A stretch of DNA of 64,000 nucleotides from Thermaceae bacterium (GCA_026985615.1 JALSQD010000076.1:1-64000); one strand, 5' to 3'; shown: positions 7,401-14,857, numbered from the stretch's first letter. Made by a program: numbers and translations. Notes: generated from the sequence alone by a model not told the origin.

Positions 7401-9488
7401 CTCGCGGGCGAGGCGGGACGGATGTCGTACAGCCTGCGCGCCGACGCCTCGCGCTGGGTGCCGAAGGTGGACACCGCCGCCTGGGTGGTCGAGAACATGC
7501 GGCTTGAGGCCCTGCCCAAGATACTGCGGGTGCTGCCCTACGCCTCGGGCCGGGTGGACGGCACGCTCACCTACGGCCGCGGGCGCTGGGCGGGCCGGAT
7601 CGTGAGCGATGGGGTGCGGGTGGGCGAGGAGACCCATCCGGTGGAGGCGGCGCTCTACTGGAGCGATGCGTTGCGCTCGCTCGAGCTCAACCTCGACCAG
7701 AGTCGCATAGAGGCCAGCCTGGAAGCGGGTGAGCTGCGGATCACCGGCGAGCTCGTGCGCCTGCCGCTCCACTACCTCACCGGCGCCTGGGCGGGGCCGC
7801 TCGAGGGCGTGGGCTACTGGACCGGCGCGGTCAAGGCGCGCCTGCCCGGGCGCGATTGGCGACGGGGGTACCTGGTTCTCGTGGGCGAACGGCTCGAGTT
7901 CAGTGGGGCGGGGAAGACGCTGGCGGGGTCCGCGGTGGTGCGTTACGAGCGGCAGACGCTGCACCTGGACCGCCTCGACCTCAGCGGTGACGGTCGCATC
8001 CAGGGCGAGGGCTGGTGGAGCCCCGAGGACGCCGACCTGCGCGTCGAGGTCGAGGACACCGACCTCACCCCCATCCTGAACGTCGTGCCCCAGTGGCGCC
8101 CCTACGAGCCGAGGCTGGCGGGGAGCTTCAGCCTGCGGGCCGAGGGGGCGCGGACGGTTTTTGAGGCGCGGGACCTCGACTGGGGCGTGAGCTCGGTGGC
8201 GGGCCGGATTCCGCAGCTGCACTTCGAGCGCGACGCGCGGGGCTCGCGCCTCGAGGGACGGACGGAGGTGACGGTGCCGTACCCGGCCAGCTTCGACCTG
8301 ACGGGCGACGGCACGGCCGAGGCCTTCGACCTGCGCTTCGACGGACGCGCCGAGCTGCCCTTCGTGGGGACGCTCGAGCAGGTGGGCGGCACGCTGCGCT
8401 TGCCCGAGGGCTGGCTCGACCTGCGCGCCGGCGACGCAAGGCTCGAGGGGCTCGTCTGGCCCACGGCGCTGCGGCTCACCGGTGAGCTGGACGTGTCCGA
8501 ACCCGACTATTACCTGCAGTCGGGGCAGGTGCGTACCGATCTGCGGCTCGACTACGTCGACGGCGGATTTACGCTCGGGGGCGAGACCGAGGTGCTGCGG
8601 GCGGTGCTCTCGCGTCCCGAGAACCGGCGCGAGGTGGTCTTCGAAGAGCGGCGCTACCGCTATCCCTTGCGCTTCGACCAGGTGCGCATCTACAGCAACG
8701 GCGGCCTCTTGATCCAGGAGCCGCTGGCCCAGGGTGAGGGCGCGGGCGAGGTCTACCTCGGGGGCACCCTGGAAGACCCCTACCTCAGCGGCGAGGTCCG
8801 CGGATTGCGGGGCGAGTTCGTGCTGGGGCGGCACCGCTTCGTGGTGGACGAGGCCTGGGCGCGCTTCAGCCCCGCCATGGGGCTCTACCCCGAGATCTAC
8901 CTGCGCGCCCACGCGCGCCTGCGCACGCCCGACGGCGAGGTGGACCTGGTTCTGGAGAGCGACGGCCGCTTCGTACGTGAGGCGGGCCGGGCGCGGCTGG
9001 TGCTCGACCCCCGCCTCTGGGCCGAGGCCGACGGCGAGGTGCTGCCCTACAACCAGGAAGAGCTGCTGGCCATGCTCGCCCTCGGCAGCAACACCACCGT
9101 GGCCGAGGGGGTGGCCTCGCTGGCGATCCAGAACCTGCTCATCTCCCAGCTCGAGTATGAGCTGGCGCGGGCGCTGGGGCTGGACATCTTCACCTTCGAT
9201 ACCGAGCTCTTCTCGGGCGGCGAGGCGAGCACGACCCAGTTCACAATCGGTAAGTACCTGAGCCCCGACCTGCTGGTGACCTACAGCCTCGACCTCGGCG
9301 GGCGGCAGGTGCTGGGGGCGGAGTACCGCGTGGACGGGCTGCGCTTGCGGGTGGAGAGCGAGCTGGGCGGCGACCTGCTCGAGCCCCAGGTGCGCTTCTC
9401 GCTGCTCTACGCCATCCGCCCCGACCTCGACCTGATCCTCAACCTGCGCACGGGTGAGATGCGCCTCGGTCTGGAGTGGCGCTTCTAG
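1428..9488 (+). CDS. TamB/DUF490-like giant envelope protein
   Basis: A 2686-residue protein, about twice the length of E. coli TamB. One N-terminal hydrophobic segment (about residues 7-22, WLFLLLAVVAALPGF) acts as signal anchor. The rest is a long array of short beta-strand segments with recurring G/W/L-E-G patterns, as expected for a repeating-beta-groove lipid-transfer protein. The C-terminal about 400 residues resemble the conserved TamB domain: VLSRPENRREV, a GEVYLGGTLEDP segment, LAMLALGSNTTVAEG and a final beta-rich stretch ending in Arg-Phe. Known TamB/AsmA-like proteins span the periplasm and move phospholipids to, or help assemble proteins in, the outer membrane. No Omp85/TamA partner is in the window. 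The start is a GTG six bases after a -10 box. The gene ends exactly where convergent mnmE ends. CTCGAG is very frequent in the coding sequence. Confidence 0.85.
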   Translation: MRFRKRWLFLLLAVVAALPGFPPLIEWGLERALEGVPGTVSWGRVSGYALTGLRLEGVRAEGPGYRARIEELRLGYNLLALVGKKLPLSLELRGGSIELDPGRLEGLNTGGGVGGIEPALQRLVLEDVAISSAAWPRFALPPYRVEISGALPRFSWKLETDEGALAGELELRSADDWSTIFAGDVSVSRYWWDGGQYGRLEGAFGYREGHWLGQARLSDGGLVLAGFPMEQVGGEIVYRDHVITSRLAGRSLDGPVTAEGVVDVPGRHYSFDARGEPRLEALMELWNVHLPAEGRGPLELHGEGWATLDLQARFSGEGRFVGRPLAYSGSFVYDREGFRLDTEAEGAFLERAWQGRFAWRDGGWTSLVTDDKGSRIEARGAGVRYGGSGRLVWPRPLDGAAEVAFAGEGVRWHVGVKSPGVGLLLAKTPLDLSGTLAGEGMAVSGRLGPLALDGAWDDLRLELDPIELVVGSVRGASRWTDRFTARLDYTSPYLDLPVDVLQEGARWRFVAGGYGEGVWEDGRFRAAVENLPIEVAGGVRLSGEALWTPEAGWGGAQRWTGRYVSARSRLEGEALAFEGVAEVGRVRLPFGGVADAAGVRGRLDGARFVLAPGDYRLDGRVQLADYGRYQGALAWDGARWSGEAALEGLGTTVRLEGDGPLHLTASGYLEAAGTLWPQVRVGGTLRLPSWRGLAVAPLELDWRGRELRLGEGHLRLEAPYPFTLELPLGGYGYSGRIVAAGDRDGGSLAAELPWGRLEGEGSWRALALGGALELPGLGRVALSGDADLTALRYRTLWQLPDLEGSFSLAGTGADYTARGALQQEKLRLTGDGRGWRLEARGFNSGVLGLPGSWQGRLDLGELWQGDLAYAGPWGSWSARGFGSLKLTGEGPGYRAEGYVNPDRAFLRTDLTVNWAAGTLTLEGPWSGLEAVGEGVWRPPGLKEVPWTFAASLNGLRWHLGGPLELDGTGLAYSGSLRWDDALLGRELALRAELEGEGPELQLRGQARLAGYAVSAEVRHAGGLWSGRWRTPEGAVVLDGRQLRVERLGLGALAAAFGVEADGWLGGRIDLAEHTGSLAGSLEAYGIRTGLLVRPEARGWRFEAYRADAGWGLRLRAQEGWWLEGLGGVSGRLRLDGPREGRLVYRSEGVYAWAEGDGAALTGRFEGWGERVRALWDRDRLRLDWEGAASGRVEASLAERSYRGFARWRGKAGDAYLAFSGRDLRWQGQGFGVLYQGLPQAGPLVAQGDGSSWRVFWGAPVQLELAGAGARLERLRLEGAGDVGTAQRGFGRVLADLRLEEGAFAGALEVAGDGRMLQAVGEGERLALSGDLWGYGLRGRIGADGALELKLAGTRSLGPASLALDGFASGRLLEPRLRLDGTLKGRDDAEVQMRFTYDRSWTLTANGPGLHARLEPARAEVALTDFDLAPFTGLPVRVNAEGAGPPAELELPLELHGEHVQLAGRARPFAAEVHLAGELMDGRAALDWAAGSGRLALDLPDPRVVGEVRYAEGRWLGGFDFDLQTGGGGFSGRLDAAQGELSLAGYGANEGWMLLRFDPFRLEGRLAGAGWRIEADLLRLVGGAWVGNFRLDSERWGGVAGVGEGERIRLEGSGGLAPFEGVITTRPWGLDWGYAGPLPAGLGELDAGGRWPGEAWLEGTWTVRGTQLALEGRGSALRVSGEGIAAELSASGVRTRLDGFRMAGVTWSGVLEGPWRDLRVDLAAAGLRARGRLTRDWHLKLEGWVRGVLDRRSGSWSGRVEALDATLEARGSGPWPELVGRWRGHDVRLAYPELRLDGLRVDLARRRAEGAAEVAGVRWVGAGERLEARYPGEGGELRAALDLPDWRVRLFAEGLGEGVLTFQPAAGFSGSLILDTKAGRAVLRGEGERLRLAWTPPATDWLPWGEGRLEGWFDIAGSWSAVYRGGEVRLEAEGQGARAVFTLASPWGGGTLRYAESWTGSLELAGWPVPPLEASLSSRLEADAGGLAWSGELAGEAGRMSYSLRADASRWVPKVDTAAWVVENMRLEALPKILRVLPYASGRVDGTLTYGRGRWAGRIVSDGVRVGEETHPVEAALYWSDALRSLELNLDQSRIEASLEAGELRITGELVRLPLHYLTGAWAGPLEGVGYWTGAVKARLPGRDWRRGYLVLVGERLEFSGAGKTLAGSAVVRYERQTLHLDRLDLSGDGRIQGEGWWSPEDADLRVEVEDTDLTPILNVVPQWRPYEPRLAGSFSLRAEGARTVFEARDLDWGVSSVAGRIPQLHFERDARGSRLEGRTEVTVPYPASFDLTGDGTAEAFDLRFDGRAELPFVGTLEQVGGTLRLPEGWLDLRAGDARLEGLVWPTALRLTGELDVSEPDYYLQSGQVRTDLRLDYVDGGFTLGGETEVLRAVLSRPENRREVVFEERRYRYPLRFDQVRIYSNGGLLIQEPLAQGEGAGEVYLGGTLEDPYLSGEVRGLRGEFVLGRHRFVVDEAWARFSPAMGLYPEIYLRAHARLRTPDGEVDLVLESDGRFVREAGRARLVLDPRLWAEADGEVLPYNQEELLAMLALGSNTTVAEGVASLAIQNLLISQLEYELARALGLDIFTFDTELFSGGEASTTQFTIGKYLSPDLLVTYSLDLGGRQVLGAEYRVDGLRLRVESELGGDLLEPQVRFSLLYAIRPDLDLILNLRTGEMRLGLEWRF

Positions 9489-10799
9489 TTACTTGCCCAC
9501 GCAGAAGTTCTGGAAGATACGGGCCACCACGGCCTCGTCTACCGTCTCGCCGGTGATCCGGGCCAGCGCCTCCAGCGCGGCCTCCACCGACATGCCCATC
9601 AGGTCGTCCTCGGCCCCCAGCGCCTGCTCCAGGTGGGCGCGCGCTTCGTTCAGGGCCTCGAGGTGGCGTTCGTGGGTGATCCAGACCTCGCCCTCGTCGG
9701 CCGCGCCCAGCAGCCGCTCGCGGATGGCGCGACGCAGCGCGTCCAAGCCCGCGCCGGTGAGCGCCGAGACCTCGATGGCCTCGGGGTCGCGCCAGGCCGC
9801 GGGCAGGTCGGCCTTGGTGGCAACCTTGAGGGTGCGTTTCCAGGGGAGCTCGGGTGGCTCGGGGCGGGGCGCGGAGCGGTCGGCCAGGTAGAGGGTGAGG
9901 TCGGCCGCGCGCGCGGCCTCGAGCGCGCGCGCCACCCCCGCCGCCTCCACCGGGTCGTCGGTGGCGCGCACCCCGGCGGTGTCCACTGCCACCAGGGGCA
10001 CCCCCTCGAGCTCGAGCGGCGCTTCCAGGTAGTCGCGGGTGGTGCCGGGCTCGTGGTACACCAGGGCGCGCTCGTAGCCGAGGAGGGCGTTGAGTAGGCT
10101 CGACTTGCCGGCGTTGGGCGCGCCCACGAGCGCCAGCCGCGCGCCCTCGCGCACGCGCCGCCCCGCCCGCGCGGTGGCGCGCAGCCGGTCGATCTCGGCG
10201 ATCACCTCCTGCAGCACCTGCTCGGCCTCGTGGGGCTCCACCCCTTCCTCGGGGTAGTCGAGCAGGGCCTGGATGTGGGCCAGGAGGTCCAGCAGCTTGC
10301 GGCTCATGCCCTCGATCTTCTGGCTCAGGGCGCGGGTGAGGCCCCGCAGCGCCTGCCGCCGGGCGGTCTCGCTCTCGGCCTCGATCACGGCCAGCACGCT
10401 CTCGGCCTGGGCCAGGTCCATGCGGCCGTTCAGATAGGCCCGCAGCGTGAACTCGCCCGGGCCGGCCGCGCGCGCGCCGGCGGCGAGCAGGAGCTCGAGC
10501 ACCCGCCGCAGCACCGCCGGCGAGCCGTGGGTCTGGAACTCCACCGCGTCCTGGCCGGTGTAGGAGTGGGGCGCGCGGAAGACGAGCAGCAGCGCCTCGT
10601 CCACCGCATCGCCGCTTTCGGGGTCGGTCACCCAGCCGTGCCAGAAGCGCCCGCCGGGACTGGTGCGGGGGTCGCGCCCGCGCCAGACGCGCGCGGCGAT
10701 CTCCAGCGCCTCGGGTCCGCTGAGTCGCACCACCCCCACGCCGCCGCTTCCGGGCGGCGTGGCCACCGCGGCGATGGTGTCGCTCAGCCGGGGCAGCAT
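9489..10799 (-). CDS. mnmE: tRNA uridine-5-carboxymethylaminomethyl(34) GTPase MnmE
   Basis: A 436-residue GTPase that works with MnmG to modify U34 of tRNAs in a folate-dependent reaction. The order is an N-terminal tetrahydrofolate-binding domain (residues 1-120, with DTIAAVATPPGSGG), a helical domain, and an inserted G domain. The P-loop GAPNAGKSS is at 226-234 and DTAGVR at 273-278, followed by TKADLP. The C-terminal FCVGK at 432-436 carries the conserved Cys. It starts 2 nt after the hemL stop, so it is the last gene of a nitrilase-hemL-mnmE operon. Its stop abuts the TamB-like stop with no spacer. Confidence 0.97.
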   Translation of the reverse strand: MLPRLSDTIAAVATPPGSGGVGVVRLSGPEALEIAARVWRGRDPRTSPGGRFWHGWVTDPESGDAVDEALLLVFRAPHSYTGQDAVEFQTHGSPAVLRRVLELLLAAGARAAGPGEFTLRAYLNGRMDLAQAESVLAVIEAESETARRQALRGLTRALSQKIEGMSRKLLDLLAHIQALLDYPEEGVEPHEAEQVLQEVIAEIDRLRATARAGRRVREGARLALVGAPNAGKSSLLNALLGYERALVYHEPGTTRDYLEAPLELEGVPLVAVDTAGVRATDDPVEAAGVARALEAARAADLTLYLADRSAPRPEPPELPWKRTLKVATKADLPAAWRDPEAIEVSALTGAGLDALRRAIRERLLGAADEGEVWITHERHLEALNEARAHLEQALGAEDDLMGMSVEAALEALARITGETVDEAVVARIFQNFCVGK

Positions 10800-10801
10800 C
10801 C

Positions 10802-12091
10802 TCAGGCGAAGGCGCGCCGGGCGGCTTCCAGGGTGCGCTCGAGGTCGCCCTCGTCGTGCGCCACCGAGACGAAGGCGGCCTCAAAGGCCGAAGGCGGCCA
10901 GTAGACGCCGCCGTCGAGCAGGGCGTGGAAGAAGCGCTTGAAGGCGGCGGTGTCGGTGCGCTCGGCGTCCTCGTAGGTGATTACGGGCCCCTCGGTGAAG
11001 AAGACGGTGAGCATCGAGCCCACGCGGTTGATGGCGTGGGGCACGCCCGAGCCGGCGAGCGCCTCCCGCAGGCCGGCCTCGAGCCGGGCGCCGTACTTCT
11101 CCAACCGGTCGTAGACCGCGGGGTTGCGCTGGAGCGTGCGCAGCGTGGCCAGCCCTGCGGCCATGGCCAGCGGGTTGCCCGAAAGCGTGCCCGCCTGGTA
11201 GACCGGGCCCGCGGGCGCCACCTGGGTCATGATCTCTGTGCGGCCGCCGTAGGCGGCGGCGGGTAGGCCGCCGCCGAGGATCTTGCCCAGCGTGATCAGG
11301 TCGGGCTCGATCCCGTAGCGCTCGGTGGCCCCGCCCGGGGCGACGCGGAAGCCCGTCATCACCTCATCGGCGATTAGGAGCGCGCCGTACTCGCGGGTGA
11401 GGCGGCGCAGCGCCGTCAGGAACTCGGGCGTGGGCGGGATGACCCCGGCGTTGCCCACCACCGGCTCGAAGATCACCGCCGCCAGGCGGTCGCCGTATTC
11501 GTCGAAGATGGCTTCTAGTGACTCGGGATCGTTGTAGCGGCCCACCAGGGTGAGGCCGGCGTAGGCCTCGGGCACGCCGGCGCTCGAGGGCTGGCCCAGG
11601 GTGAGCGCCCCCGAGCCCGCGGCCACGAGCAGGCCATCGGCGTGGCCGTGGTAGTTGCCGCGGAACTTGAGGATGTAGTCGCGGCCGGTAAAGCCCCGCG
11701 CCACCCGCAGCGCGCTCATCGTGGCCTCGGTGCCTGAGTTGACGAAGCGCAGGCGCTCGAGCGCCGGGTAGACCCGGCGCACCGCTTCGGCCAGCTCGAC
11801 CTCCAGCGGGTGGGGCGCGCCAAAGCCGAAGCCCCGGGCCGCGGTCTCCTGCACCGCGGCCACCACCTCCGGGTGGGCGTGGCCCAAAATCATGGGCCCC
11901 CAGCTGCCCACGTAGTCCACGTATTCGTTGCCGTCGGCGTCCCAGACGCGGCTGCCCCGTCCTTCCACCAGGAAGCGCGGCGTGCCGCCCACCGAGCCAA
12001 AGGCCCGCACCGGGCTGGAAACGCCGCCGGGAAGCAGCGCGCGGGCGGCCTCGAAGAGGCGTTCGCTTTCGTTCGTTCGCATACTCCTCAC
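10802..12091 (-). CDS. hemL: glutamate-1-semialdehyde 2,1-aminomutase
   Basis: About 429 residues. This PLP enzyme converts glutamate-1-semialdehyde to 5-aminolevulinate in the C5 tetrapyrrole pathway. Conserved features include [16 protein letters not shown] (about 118-133), VMTGFRV after the ADE motif, and the PLP lysine K270 in TLGKILGGG. The upstream start is a GTG at 12091 overlapping the stop of the nitrilase-like gene (GTGA). An alternative ATG three codons later (12082) has AGGAG too close to act as a normal Shine-Dalgarno site, so the coupled GTG is preferred but not certain. Confidence 0.97.
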   Translation of the reverse strand: MRSMRTNESERLFEAARALLPGGVSSPVRAFGSVGGTPRFLVEGRGSRVWDADGNEYVDYVGSWGPMILGHAHPEVVAAVQETAARGFGFGAPHPLEVELAEAVRRVYPALERLRFVNSGTEATMSALRVARGFTGRDYILKFRGNYHGHADGLLVAAGSGALTLGQPSSAGVPEAYAGLTLVGRYNDPESLEAIFDEYGDRLAAVIFEPVVGNAGVIPPTPEFLTALRRLTREYGALLIADEVMTGFRVAPGGATERYGIEPDLITLGKILGGGLPAAAYGGRTEIMTQVAPAGPVYQAGTLSGNPLAMAAGLATLRTLQRNPAVYDRLEKYGARLEAGLREALAGSGVPHAINRVGSMLTVFFTEGPVITYEDAERTDTAAFKRFFHALLDGGVYWPPSAFEAAFVSVAHDEGDLERTLEAARRAFA

Positions 12092-13059
12092 AGGTTACCC
12101 TTCGCCACCTCCGCTGGCAATTCCACCGTGGCGCGCACGATCGCGTCGCCCACCGGCTCCTCCGCCAGCGCCAGGTAACGTCCGGGGGCGGCCACGCTGC
12201 TGCGCCCCTCGAAAGCCAGGTCATAGAAGCGCCCGTTCAGCATGGGGTTGAGGCCGTAGCGCAGGTTCTCACGTCTCTCGAGCTTGCGCGCCAGCCCCTC
12301 GCGCAGCCAGACCTCACCCTCCACCTGGGCATCGTCGGCGCTCCAGGGGCCGGACCAGGCCGCGGCGTTGGCCGAGGGCTGCACCAGCAGCCAGGCGCCG
12401 GCGGCGTCCACGCGCTCCACCAGCGCCTCGTGGAAGGCGTCGAGGCAGATGAGCGTGCCCAGCCTGCCCAGGCGGGTCGTCACCACGTGGGGGCCAAAGG
12501 CGCCGCCTTTGAGGAAGGCCTTGCGCTCCTCCGGCATCAGCCGCACCTTGGGCACGCGCGCGAGCACGCGCCCGTTGGGCGCGAAGACCGCGAGCCAGTT
12601 TTGCGCCGCGGGCGCGGGGGCGTAGACGCCGCGCACCGGTTCTTCGTCGATCAGGGGGGCGAAGAAGGAGCCGCCCACCAGGTAGGCGTTGGCCGCACGC
12701 GCGGCGCGGGCGAAGACCGCATGGTAGGCGCGCCACACCTCCGGGGCGCGCAGGGTGTAGAGGGCCGCGGGCGAAGGGCGGCGCAGCAGCGCGCCGGGTC
12801 GCTCGCGCAGCAGTCGGCCCAGCCAGCGCAGCCCCGCGGCGAGGGCGCTGGGGGCCTGCGTCACCGCCGGCGGGGCCTCGAGCCAGAAGGTAAGGGGCAT
12901 GGCGTAGGCCTCGGGAAAGGCCACCACCCGGGGTCGTTCGGGGGGCAGCCCCGCGACCGCGCGGCGCGCCAGCGCCAGCGTGCGCTCGGCAAAGGCCTCG
13001 GCGCTGGCGTAGGCCTCGGGCTCGATGCGCGCCTGCACCGCGACGAGTTCGACTTGCAT
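12088..13059 (-). CDS. carbon-nitrogen hydrolase (nitrilase superfamily)
   Basis: 323 residues with the Glu-Lys-Cys triad visible: E50 in VAFPEAY, K171 in RVPKVRLMP and C205 in LICLDAFHE. Family members hydrolyse amides or nitriles such as omega-amides, carbamoyl-putrescine or beta-ureidopropionate. The residues around the triad do not match a named subfamily that I recognise, so the substrate is unknown. It is first in the operon with hemL (4-bp GTGA overlap) and mnmE. The ATG lies five bases after TACCCT on the reverse strand, a possible near-leaderless start. Confidence 0.85.
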   Translation of the reverse strand: MQVELVAVQARIEPEAYASAEAFAERTLALARRAVAGLPPERPRVVAFPEAYAMPLTFWLEAPPAVTQAPSALAAGLRWLGRLLRERPGALLRRPSPAALYTLRAPEVWRAYHAVFARAARAANAYLVGGSFFAPLIDEEPVRGVYAPAPAAQNWLAVFAPNGRVLARVPKVRLMPEERKAFLKGGAFGPHVVTTRLGRLGTLICLDAFHEALVERVDAAGAWLLVQPSANAAAWSGPWSADDAQVEGEVWLREGLARKLERRENLRYGLNPMLNGRFYDLAFEGRSSVAAPGRYLALAEEPVGDAIVRATVELPAEVAKGNL

Positions 13060-13111
13060 ACCCCAGGGTACCTCAGCCCGTCCGGCCCCGGCCAGTTTTG
13101 GGGGCAGGCCT

Positions 13112-13132
13112 CACAAAATACCACTTTTTGTG
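13112..13132. repeat. inverted repeat in thiol-operon promoter
   Basis: CACAAAA (13112-13118) and TTTTGTG (13126-13132) are perfect inverted repeats with a 7-nt spacer. The right arm overlaps the extended -10 element, so this could be a regulator site. Confidence 0.45.
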
Positions 13133-13139
13133 CTAAACT
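13131..13139 (+). promoter_or_regulatory. extended -10 promoter element
   Basis: TGCTAAACT fits the TGnTAnnnT extended -10 form. Near-identical TGCTAGAAT and TGCTAGACT lie before the glucan phosphorylase and citrate synthase genes. A second candidate, TATATA at 13152-13157, overlaps the downstream operator. Confidence 0.5.
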
Positions 13140-13154
13140 TTGATACGTGTGTAT

Positions 13155-13172
13155 ATACCCCTACCGGGGTAT
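13155..13172. promoter_or_regulatory. CsoR/CstR-type operator
   Basis: ATACCCC-TACC-GGGGTAT is a perfect 7-bp inverted repeat with a 4-nt centre. G-tract palindromes of the form TACCCC-N-GGGGTA are typical for the CsoR/RcnR/CstR repressor family. The operon it precedes encodes thiol-redox and rhodanese proteins, which points to a persulfide-sensing (CstR-like) role rather than copper. No regulator gene is in the window. Confidence 0.6.
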
Positions 13173-13196
13173 GTTTCCCACACCCAAGGAGGAACT

Positions 13197-13886
13197 ATGC
13201 CGTTACTGGGAGAGCAAGAACAGCAGATCGTTCGTGACCGTCTGGGCAACCTGACCCGCGACGTGGAGATCGTACTCTTTACCGATACCTCGACCATCGT
13301 CGCGCCGGGCAAGGAGCCTTGCATGTACTGCAAGGAAACGCAGCAGTTACTCGAAGAGATCGAGCCACTCTCGGAGAAGGTGCATCTGGTCGTTTACGAC
13401 CTGGCCACCCCCGAGGGCAAGGCCAAGGCCGAGGAGATGCGGGTGGAAGACCCCCCGACCATCATCCTCCGCGAGAAGGGTACGGACGCGGTGAACGTCC
13501 GCTATCGCGGCATCCCCGCGGGCTACGAGTTCGCGAGCCTGCTCGAGGACATCGAGATGATCGGGCGCGATGGCCACGGCCTGCCCGACGACGTGGTGAA
13601 CGAGCTCAACGCCCTGCCGAGCGAGGTGACCGTGCAGGTCTTCGTGACCCCCACCTGCCCCTACTGCCCGCAGGCAGTGCGCACGATTCACCGCTTCGCC
13701 TACGCCTCGCCGAAGATCATGGGCGAGATGGTGGAGGCGCAGGAGTTCCCCGCCCTCTCGCAGAAGTACAACATCAGCGGCGTGCCCGACGCCATCATCA
13801 ACGGTGGCGTGCAGCGCGTGCTGGGCGCGCAGCCGGTCTCGGCCTTCCTGGAAGCCATCAAGAAGGCCGTGGCGGCCACGGCCTAG
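13197..13886 (+). CDS. glutaredoxin-like protein disulfide oxidoreductase (two thioredoxin folds)
   Basis: 229 residues holding two thioredoxin-fold halves. Each has its own redox pair: C42-M-Y-C45 in the N-terminal half and C154-P-Y-C157 in the C-terminal half (TPTCPYCPQAVRTIHRFA), followed by the cis-Pro segment SGVPDAI. This matches thermophile protein disulfide oxidoreductases that reduce, form or isomerise cytoplasmic disulfides. The start is the ATG with AAGGAGG eight bases upstream; a longer frame from 13140 would run through the operator and is rejected. It is first in the operon with the rhodanese lipoprotein and TlpA-like gene. Confidence 0.9.
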   Translation: MPLLGEQEQQIVRDRLGNLTRDVEIVLFTDTSTIVAPGKEPCMYCKETQQLLEEIEPLSEKVHLVVYDLATPEGKAKAEEMRVEDPPTIILREKGTDAVNVRYRGIPAGYEFASLLEDIEMIGRDGHGLPDDVVNELNALPSEVTVQVFVTPTCPYCPQAVRTIHRFAYASPKIMGEMVEAQEFPALSQKYNISGVPDAIINGGVQRVLGAQPVSAFLEAIKKAVAATA

Positions 13887-13893
13887 GTGTGAA

Positions 13894-13918
13894 GAGGGGG
13901 AGCCGAGCGCTCCCCCTC
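13894..13918 (+). terminator. 10-bp intercistronic hairpin
   Basis: GAGGGGGAGC (13894-13903) pairs with GCTCCCCCTC (13909-13918). The following sequence has no long T-run, so it may be a partial terminator or mRNA-stabilising stem that sets expression of the first gene above the next two. Confidence 0.5.
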
Positions 13919-13940
13919 GACCTTTGTGTTAGGAGGAGTC

Positions 13941-14318
13941 ATGCGTAAGTGGACCGCTTTGCTCGCCGTGCTGGTCGTCGCGATGGTGGCCTGTTCCCCC
14001 AAGGGGTCGTACACCAACGTGACGGCCGACGACCTCTACGCCCAGCTGGGCAAGCCCGACGTGATGATCGTGGACGTGCGCACCCCCGCCGAGTACGCCG
14101 AGGGGCACATCACCGGGGCGGTGAACCTGCCGTTGCAGACGATCGAGTCGTGGTACAAGGACCTGCCCAAGGACAAACCGGTCTACCTCTACTGCCGCAG
14201 TGGCAACCGCAGCCAGCAGGCCGCGGAGTTCTTGAAGAAAAAGGGCTTTAGCAACATCTACAACGAGCAGGGCGGCATCATCGCCTGGACGCAGCGGAAC
14301 TATCCGCTGGTGCGTTAG
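13941..14318 (+). CDS. rhodanese-domain lipoprotein
   Basis: 125 residues. A lipoprotein signal peptide (residues 1-17) ends at Cys18 in MVACS, so the mature protein is membrane-anchored outside the cytoplasm. A single rhodanese domain follows (VDVRTPAEYAEGHI at 45-57), with the active-site loop CRSGNR beginning at Cys85. Rhodaneses carry sulfane sulfur as a Cys persulfide. The start is the ATG with AGGAGG in front; an upstream GTG-like frame is rejected. It sits between the disulfide oxidoreductase and a membrane-anchored thioredoxin, suggesting export or reduction of protein persulfides or disulfides. Confidence 0.92.
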   Translation: MRKWTALLAVLVVAMVACSPKGSYTNVTADDLYAQLGKPDVMIVDVRTPAEYAEGHITGAVNLPLQTIESWYKDLPKDKPVYLYCRSGNRSQQAAEFLKKKGFSNIYNEQGGIIAWTQRNYPLVR

Positions 14319-14327
14319 GGGTCCGCC

Positions 14328-14840
14328 GTGAAGAAGCTCAACCTCAGCGCCCTCATCCTCCTGCTGCTCGCGGTGGCGGGGATTGGCTGGTATTTGCTCA
14401 CGCCCTCCACCAAGGCCACGACCGCCCAGGTGGACCTGCCCGACGTGACCCTGCCGCGTCTGGGCGGGGGCGAGGTGTCGCTCCACCAGTTTTTGGGCAA
14501 GCCGGTGGTGCTCAACCTATGGGCCACCTGGTGCCCGCCCTGCCGGCGCGAGATGCCACTGCTCGAGCGCACCGCAAACAACCGCCACGACGTCGTCTTC
14601 GTCTTCGCGAGCCAGGACCGCGGCAACTCCGCGCCGCTCGTGCGCTCGTTCCTCGACGAGTCCGGCCTGGTCATGGAGTGGGTCCTGCTCGACAGCCAGA
14701 ACGTCCTGCAGCAAAAGCTCCAGACCACCGGCCTGCCCACCACCTACTTCTTCGATCGCGAGGGCCGGCTCGTGGCCAAGCACGTGGGCGAGATCACGCC
14801 GCAGATCCTCGAGGCCTCGCTCGAGCGCATCACCCAGTAA
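14328..14840 (+). CDS. TlpA/ResA-like membrane-anchored thioredoxin
   Basis: 170 residues. An uncleaved N-terminal anchor (about 8-24) is followed by an AhpC/TSA-thioredoxin-like domain. The redox motif WCPPC is at 68-72 (C69, C72), and TTGLPTTYFF supplies the cis-Pro. Such proteins reduce periplasmic thiols, for example in cytochrome c maturation. The GTG start lies 9 bp after the rhodanese stop with AGGGG upstream. A strong hairpin follows the stop. Confidence 0.92.
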   Translation: MKKLNLSALILLLLAVAGIGWYLLTPSTKATTAQVDLPDVTLPRLGGGEVSLHQFLGKPVVLNLWATWCPPCRREMPLLERTANNRHDVVFVFASQDRGNSAPLVRSFLDESGLVMEWVLLDSQNVLQQKLQTTGLPTTYFFDREGRLVAKHVGEITPQILEASLERITQ

Positions 14841-14857
14841 CGGTCTATCCAAGTCGC

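Noticed and set aside
6972..8912. 646-codon open frame antisense to the TamB-like gene
   Set aside because: Composition (His/Pro/Ala-rich) is typical of the reverse of a GC-rich gene; no motif, start site or promoter.
13060..13070. TACCC-CA-GGGTA at the nitrilase start as another CsoR-type site
   Set aside because: Half-sites are shorter and the spacer is two bases; it is more simply the TACCCT -10 box plus GGGG before the ATG.
13140..13196. Longer start for the disulfide oxidoreductase
   Set aside because: It would translate through the operator palindrome; AAGGAGG fixes the start at 13197.
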